Of a stretch of DNA of 64,000 nucleotides, positions 61,101 through 64,000 are shown in pieces; within the stretch, counting starts at the first letter, position 1, and every line of letters starts with the position of its first letter. The position numbers were made by a program, and so were the translations under genes. Below the pieces are notes generated by a model. That model had not been told where the DNA came from, searched no databases, and saw only the letters and a list, made by a program, of their open reading frames with translations. This DNA comes from Pseudomonadota bacterium (GTDB lineage Bacteria > Desulfobacterota > Desulfobacteria > Desulfobacterales > Desulfolunaceae). The stretch is taken from assembly GCA_018818835.1 (NCBI GenBank), contig JAHIRD010000127.1, forward strand, positions 1 through 64,000. Direction: 5' to 3'.

Positions 61101-61311
61101 TAACCGGATTCAACTGGTGATCAATACGCCGAGCGGCAAGGAAAGCCAGGAAGATGATTCCTATATACGGAAAACGGCCATTCGGTTTAACATTCCGTAT
61201 ATCACCACCACAGCCGCCGCATTGGCTGCGGCCAAAGGGATTTCAGCCCGGAAAGACAACGGGGCGGTGACAGTGAAGTCTCTGCAAGATTATCACTCGG
61301 ATATCCGTTAA
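58108..61311 (+). CDS. carB: Carbamoyl-phosphate synthase large subunit
   Basis: 1067 residues, full length. Two homologous ATP-grasp halves are visible: half 1 ([57 protein letters not shown]) and half 2 ([56 protein letters not shown]), and a C-terminal MGS-like allosteric domain (residues ~935-1060). It makes carbamoyl phosphate for pyrimidine and arginine synthesis with CarA, whose gene is not in the window. A GGGAGG ribosome site precedes the ATG; the product ends at 61311. Confidence 0.97.
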   Translation: [1067 protein letters not shown]

Positions 61312-61460
61312 CCAGTAACATAGAGGAGCAGGTGCTGGTATGCCCAGTAATGAATATCGTGATATAGATAAAGATTGGGATGGTCATACCCTACCCAGGG
61401 AACAGACCCTGTCGTAACGCTGGGCGAGTCACACAAGGGGTAATAAGATGAAAGAAACAC

Positions 61461-61485
61461 AAAAGCCCGGATATACCGGGCTTTT
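61461..61485 (+). terminator. Rho-independent terminator downstream of carB
   Basis: AAAGCCCGG (61462-61470) and CCGGGCTTT (61476-61484) form a perfect 9-bp stem with an ATATA loop and a short T run. It lies 150 bp after carB with no convincing gene between; the symmetric A/T flanks could also work for minus-strand transcripts. Confidence 0.8.
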
Positions 61486-62131
61486 GCTGTGTCCGTTATC
61501 GATGAGATTCTCAGGATTAGAGTATGCTTCTTCACTCCAACAGACAAAAAAATGATGGGTTTATCGTTCGGTTTACGACATTTTTATGATTTGAAAATTG
61601 CCGGATTATCATTTAGGGCTGTGCCGTTTTGTCTGAAGGAGGATTGTTTGGGTAAGGTCCTGTTTCGCTTTAAGAAGGCGGAAGTGAGAATATTAGATGC
61701 TCACGGAAAAAAAGACCTGTTTGTATAGTGGACCAAGAAACCACGCTAAAAAATTTTGCGAGAGACAACTCGAAAAAAGACCGAGACAAGCCGCTCGTTA
61801 AAAGGCTTTGTACTCAAGAAGCGTATTTAACATTCAGAATAATAACATCCACACAAAACAACTTAAACATCTTAGATAACCTTTGTGAATAAATTGGGCA
61901 ATGGTTTTTCCACATCCAATCAACGCGGCAACTCGGTCCCTTCGTGCATAATCCGGATAAGGCCTGGAGGGCAAGTCTCCGTTTGACTCTTAGTGCCGAC
62001 ACCATAGCCTAAATTCATATTTCAAAAACGGATTTTTATTCCCATTAACCGATTCAAACCGTTTGCACCTTTCAATCTCACCAGGTATCCACCGGATCTG
62101 CTTTGTCTCATCAGCTCTTCACAGCACCACT
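61486..62131. other. Region without supported gene
   Basis: A frame at 61489-61728 has no good ribosome site and no family match, and its first part overlaps the terminator trail. The remaining ~400 bp show no repeats or recognisable motifs. It separates carB from the minus-strand MNT/HEPN-Fic block. Confidence 0.4.
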
Positions 62132-62455
62132 CTAATCGTCGCCATGACTTGAACGCTGATAAAAAATCACGCCAACCCGTTCAATATGTTCACGCAGTCC
62201 GGCATGATCAATCCGGCTCCATAACGATAAATCCACCTGATACGGGATCGACGATTCCTCAAGGCTTGCGGCGAGTTTGCCAAGGGTGTTTAGGTCGAGG
62301 TGGTCCCCGACCAGAGTTAGATCAATGTCGGAGCCGGGCCGGTGGTTGCCTTTGGCCCGTGATCCGTACAGGATCGCTTGCTCGACTGCCGGGCACCCGG
62401 CCAGAATGTTTCGGAGGACCGTCTGTGTTTTATCGGGTAATCCAAAATTCCGCAT
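62132..62455 (-). CDS. MNT-type nucleotidyltransferase (HI0073-like)
   Basis: 107 residues. The minimal nucleotidyltransferase core is clear: AILYGSRAKGNHRPGSDIDLTLVG (GSR...DxD motif, residues ~29-52) and a third acidic strand YQVDLSLW. Paired with the gene upstream on the same strand at a 2-bp gap. In MNT/HEPN modules the nucleotidyltransferase can modify and neutralise the HEPN RNase; whether that applies here is inference. Confidence 0.88.
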   Translation of the reverse strand: MRNFGLPDKTQTVLRNILAGCPAVEQAILYGSRAKGNHRPGSDIDLTLVGDHLDLNTLGKLAASLEESSIPYQVDLSLWSRIDHAGLREHIERVGVIFYQRSSHGDD

Positions 62456-62457
62456 GG

Positions 62458-62865
62458 CTAAAGTTCCGGTGCAAGGCGTTCTTGCAACTCCAGAAACCTG
62501 GGGTAATATGTGCCGCGGATTGCTGTGACCAAATCAGATGCCAGATCCAGGTTATAGGTGTGGTTTGAAAGATTCCGTTTGTCAATCATGTCCATCCATG
62601 CCTCGCCATCGGTGACCAGGCCTTGCTTGAATGCCTCGCGCACAACGCTTCTGGAACCGATCAGCCCATGGATTCCTTCATACTCAAGATAGTCCTTCAG
62701 CACCTTCCAGGCCAGTTCATGGGTGAACTCGAACCCTTGGATGAGGCCTTGCTTTTCCAGATCGGTAAGCGGACGCTGGTCCATAAGCTGCACGGCCAGG
62801 GATAGCTGAAGCAAAGCGCGTTTGAAATTATCGAATCGCTGTTTCCAGCGAATATCTTCAGACAT
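62458..62865 (-). CDS. HI0074-like nucleotidyltransferase substrate-binding (HEPN-fold) protein
   Basis: 135 residues, all-helical. Signature: RWKQRFDNFKRALLQLSLAVQL, LEKQGLIQGFEFTHELAWKVLKDYLEYEGI, IGSRSVVREAFKQGLV and MIDKRNLSNHTYN, as in HI0074/KNTase-C-like proteins; the RxxxxH RNase motif of toxic HEPN proteins is present only as RNLSNH (R..xxxH). AAGGAGCC ribosome site. Forms a two-gene operon with the MNT protein. Confidence 0.87.
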   Translation of the reverse strand: MSEDIRWKQRFDNFKRALLQLSLAVQLMDQRPLTDLEKQGLIQGFEFTHELAWKVLKDYLEYEGIHGLIGSRSVVREAFKQGLVTDGEAWMDMIDKRNLSNHTYNLDLASDLVTAIRGTYYPRFLELQERLAPEL

Positions 62866-63119
62866 GGTTTAAGGCTCCTTTTTAGATCAACAGCTTCCGG
62901 ATAGAAGATAAAATGTATCGTTTTTACTTTTCCATATCAATAACACGATTTTGGGTGGAAAAAACACTCTCAACAGCTTTTTTATATAGGCATCAATTCA
63001 ATAAAATTGAATGTTTATTAAAAATTACAAAGTCAAAATCTAAAATAACGTTCTGAGGTTGGAGCGTCAAAGGAATGCTTTAATAGAATCCAAGCCACTG
63101 ATTTATAAGCTTAAAGGAT
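62866..63119. other. Intergenic region, no gene seen
   Basis: AT-rich sequence between two minus-strand genes. No repeat, RNA or promoter could be assigned with confidence. Confidence 0.35.
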
Positions 63120-64000
63120 TTAAACCATCCCTTTTTGAACGAGTCCAGCTAAAAACCTGGAAAACGGCTCAATATTTTTTCTTACACTCGCTTCTTCAAG
63201 GGTGGCCATGTAATGATTACGGGTTTCAAGCGGAATCACGGTCCATGGATAACCGCCACCGGCCAGCATGACATTCATCAGGAATCGTCCCATGCGGCCA
63301 TTCCCATCGTTGTAGGGATGGATGTAGACAAAGAAAAAGTGGCCTAAAACCGTCCTCACAGCCGGTTCTTCTTCATATTTTAAAAGAGCGAAGAAAGCGG
63401 GCATAAGATCACGCACCGCTTCATAGCGGGGGGGGAAATGCATGGATTGCCGGATATAGACCGGCTGCCTTCGATAACCCGCAAGGTCGGATGCGGAAAT
63501 AAGACCAGCGTTAACACTTGGGGCAAATAATTCTCTGTACCATTGGGCATGGTCATCAGCGGCCACGTTTCCCGGCGCGTTCCCATCCAGAACTTTTTCC
63601 AGGCTTTTCTTTACAGCTTGAAAAGCCTGCCAGTAGCCACGGGCAGCCAACGCATCGGCATATTCTTTGTCCTTGCTATGTGTTTCCGGGTCCCATTTCC
63701 CCGAGCGGACTCGATCAATCAGATCTTCGCTAACGCGATAGCCTTCTATGGAAAGTGAATGATAGGCATCGGTCAGATAGATATCATCGACATGTTTAAG
63801 ATAGTCATCAATATTCCGGCGTTTCTCAGATGCCTTGGGAAAGTTTGCAAGGACTACACCGCGCATGGCTGCCCAGTCCATCCGCATCCGGTTGACATAG
63901 GGAGAAAGCTCCCGGTCATTAAAAACAATGGCAGGTTTTTCATAAAATGGGTCATCTTCCGTAAGGCTGTATCCGGCAGCTTTCATGGCGTCGATGATAT
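63120..64000 (-). CDS. Fic family protein, N-terminus beyond window
   Basis: At least 293 codons are open to the window edge. The Fic motif HPYNDGNGRMGRFLMN (residues ~215-230 from Met 63986) is complete and the inhibitory-type helix DAYHSLSIEGYRVSE is present (S-x-x-x-E-G). N-terminal residues before Met 63986 remain open, so the true start may lie outside the window; relatives have about 90 more residues. It is distinct from the Fic protein at 42887 (different motif HPYND vs HPFGD and no winged helix seen). Downstream (minus strand) are the MNT/HEPN genes. Confidence 0.87.
   Translation of the reverse strand, partial: IIDAMKAAGYSLTEDDPFYEKPAIVFNDRELSPYVNRMRMDWAAMRGVVLANFPKASEKRRNIDDYLKHVDDIYLTDAYHSLSIEGYRVSEDLIDRVRSGKWDPETHSKDKEYADALAARGYWQAFQAVKKSLEKVLDGNAPGNVAADDHAQWYRELFAPSVNAGLISASDLAGYRRQPVYIRQSMHFPPRYEAVRDLMPAFFALLKYEEEPAVRTVLGHFFFVYIHPYNDGNGRMGRFLMNVMLAGGGYPWTVIPLETRNHYMATLEEASVRKNIEPFSRFLAGLVQKGMV

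Noticed and set aside
61489-61728. Possible 79-residue gene after the terminator
   Set aside because: No ribosome site, no family match and an irregular composition.

Overview
The window looks like a chromosomal segment of an anaerobic member of the Desulfobacterota, most likely a Desulfobacteraceae-type sulfate reducer. This is inferred from gene content only: a BirA-type biotin operon that carries its own fatty-acid-synthase-like genes, a large glycyl radical enzyme, a polyhydroxyalkanoate (PHA) locus, several membrane SpoIIE phosphatases, and integron-cassette-like and palindromic repeat debris. No rRNA or tRNA gene was recognised.

Layout. 0-2.5 kb: a transposase tail, then an AT-rich stretch with two attC-like hairpins and small cassette-type genes (a B-box-like zinc protein, a DUF4160/DUF2442 pair, a frameshifted acyltransferase). 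2.5-17.6 kb: biotin synthesis on the minus strand (bioD; and bioB, two hotdog proteins, a short-chain reductase, an ACP, a nitroreductase-family protein, a ketosynthase and bioF in one operon behind a BirA operator). It is interrupted by a plus-strand signalling block of three paralogous 7TMR-DISM/SpoIIE phosphatases followed by SiaB-like and SiaC-like proteins. 18.5-26.5 kb (minus): a two-domain SDR fusion, a glycyl radical enzyme with an N-terminal SCP2-like lipid-binding domain, and a TetR regulator with a clear operator; then a receiver and a sensor kinase. 27.1-35.9 kb (plus): phaE, class III phaC, phaJ, a second (class I type) phaC, a universal stress protein, an ADP-forming acyl-CoA synthetase/GNAT fusion and a diguanylate cyclase.

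35.9-50.3 kb is patchy accessory sequence: a four-helix-bundle protein gene flanked and invaded by 9-bp GTGGAC arrays, a Tat-exported GMC oxidoreductase, secreted hydrolases, an outer-membrane/C39 deletion junction, a Fic protein with a palindromic promoter, CstA, secreted lipoprotein and phosphatase genes, and a palindromic mobile repeat that duplicated 15 bp at its insertion point. 50.3-57.9 kb holds defence and genome-plasticity genes: a HigB/HigA-like pair, YwbE, RecQ, an HD/NB-ARC/TPR STAND protein with an in-frame TGA, a truncated ATPase-type regulator with an 11-bp repeat, and an IS110 fragment. 58.1-61.3 kb is carB, followed by a terminator. 62-64 kb carries an MNT/HEPN-type pair and a second Fic protein running off the end.

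How genes work together: the biotin operon appears to encode a dedicated route to the pimeloyl chain plus BioF, BioD and BioB (bioA, bioC and bioH are not in the window). The DISM/SpoIIE-SiaB-SiaC block is a partner-switching cascade without its usual output cyclase next to it. The PHA block joins chain elongation (PhaJ), polymerisation (two synthases) and acyl-CoA activation. The TetR/GRE/SDR block is the best candidate for an undescribed pathway.
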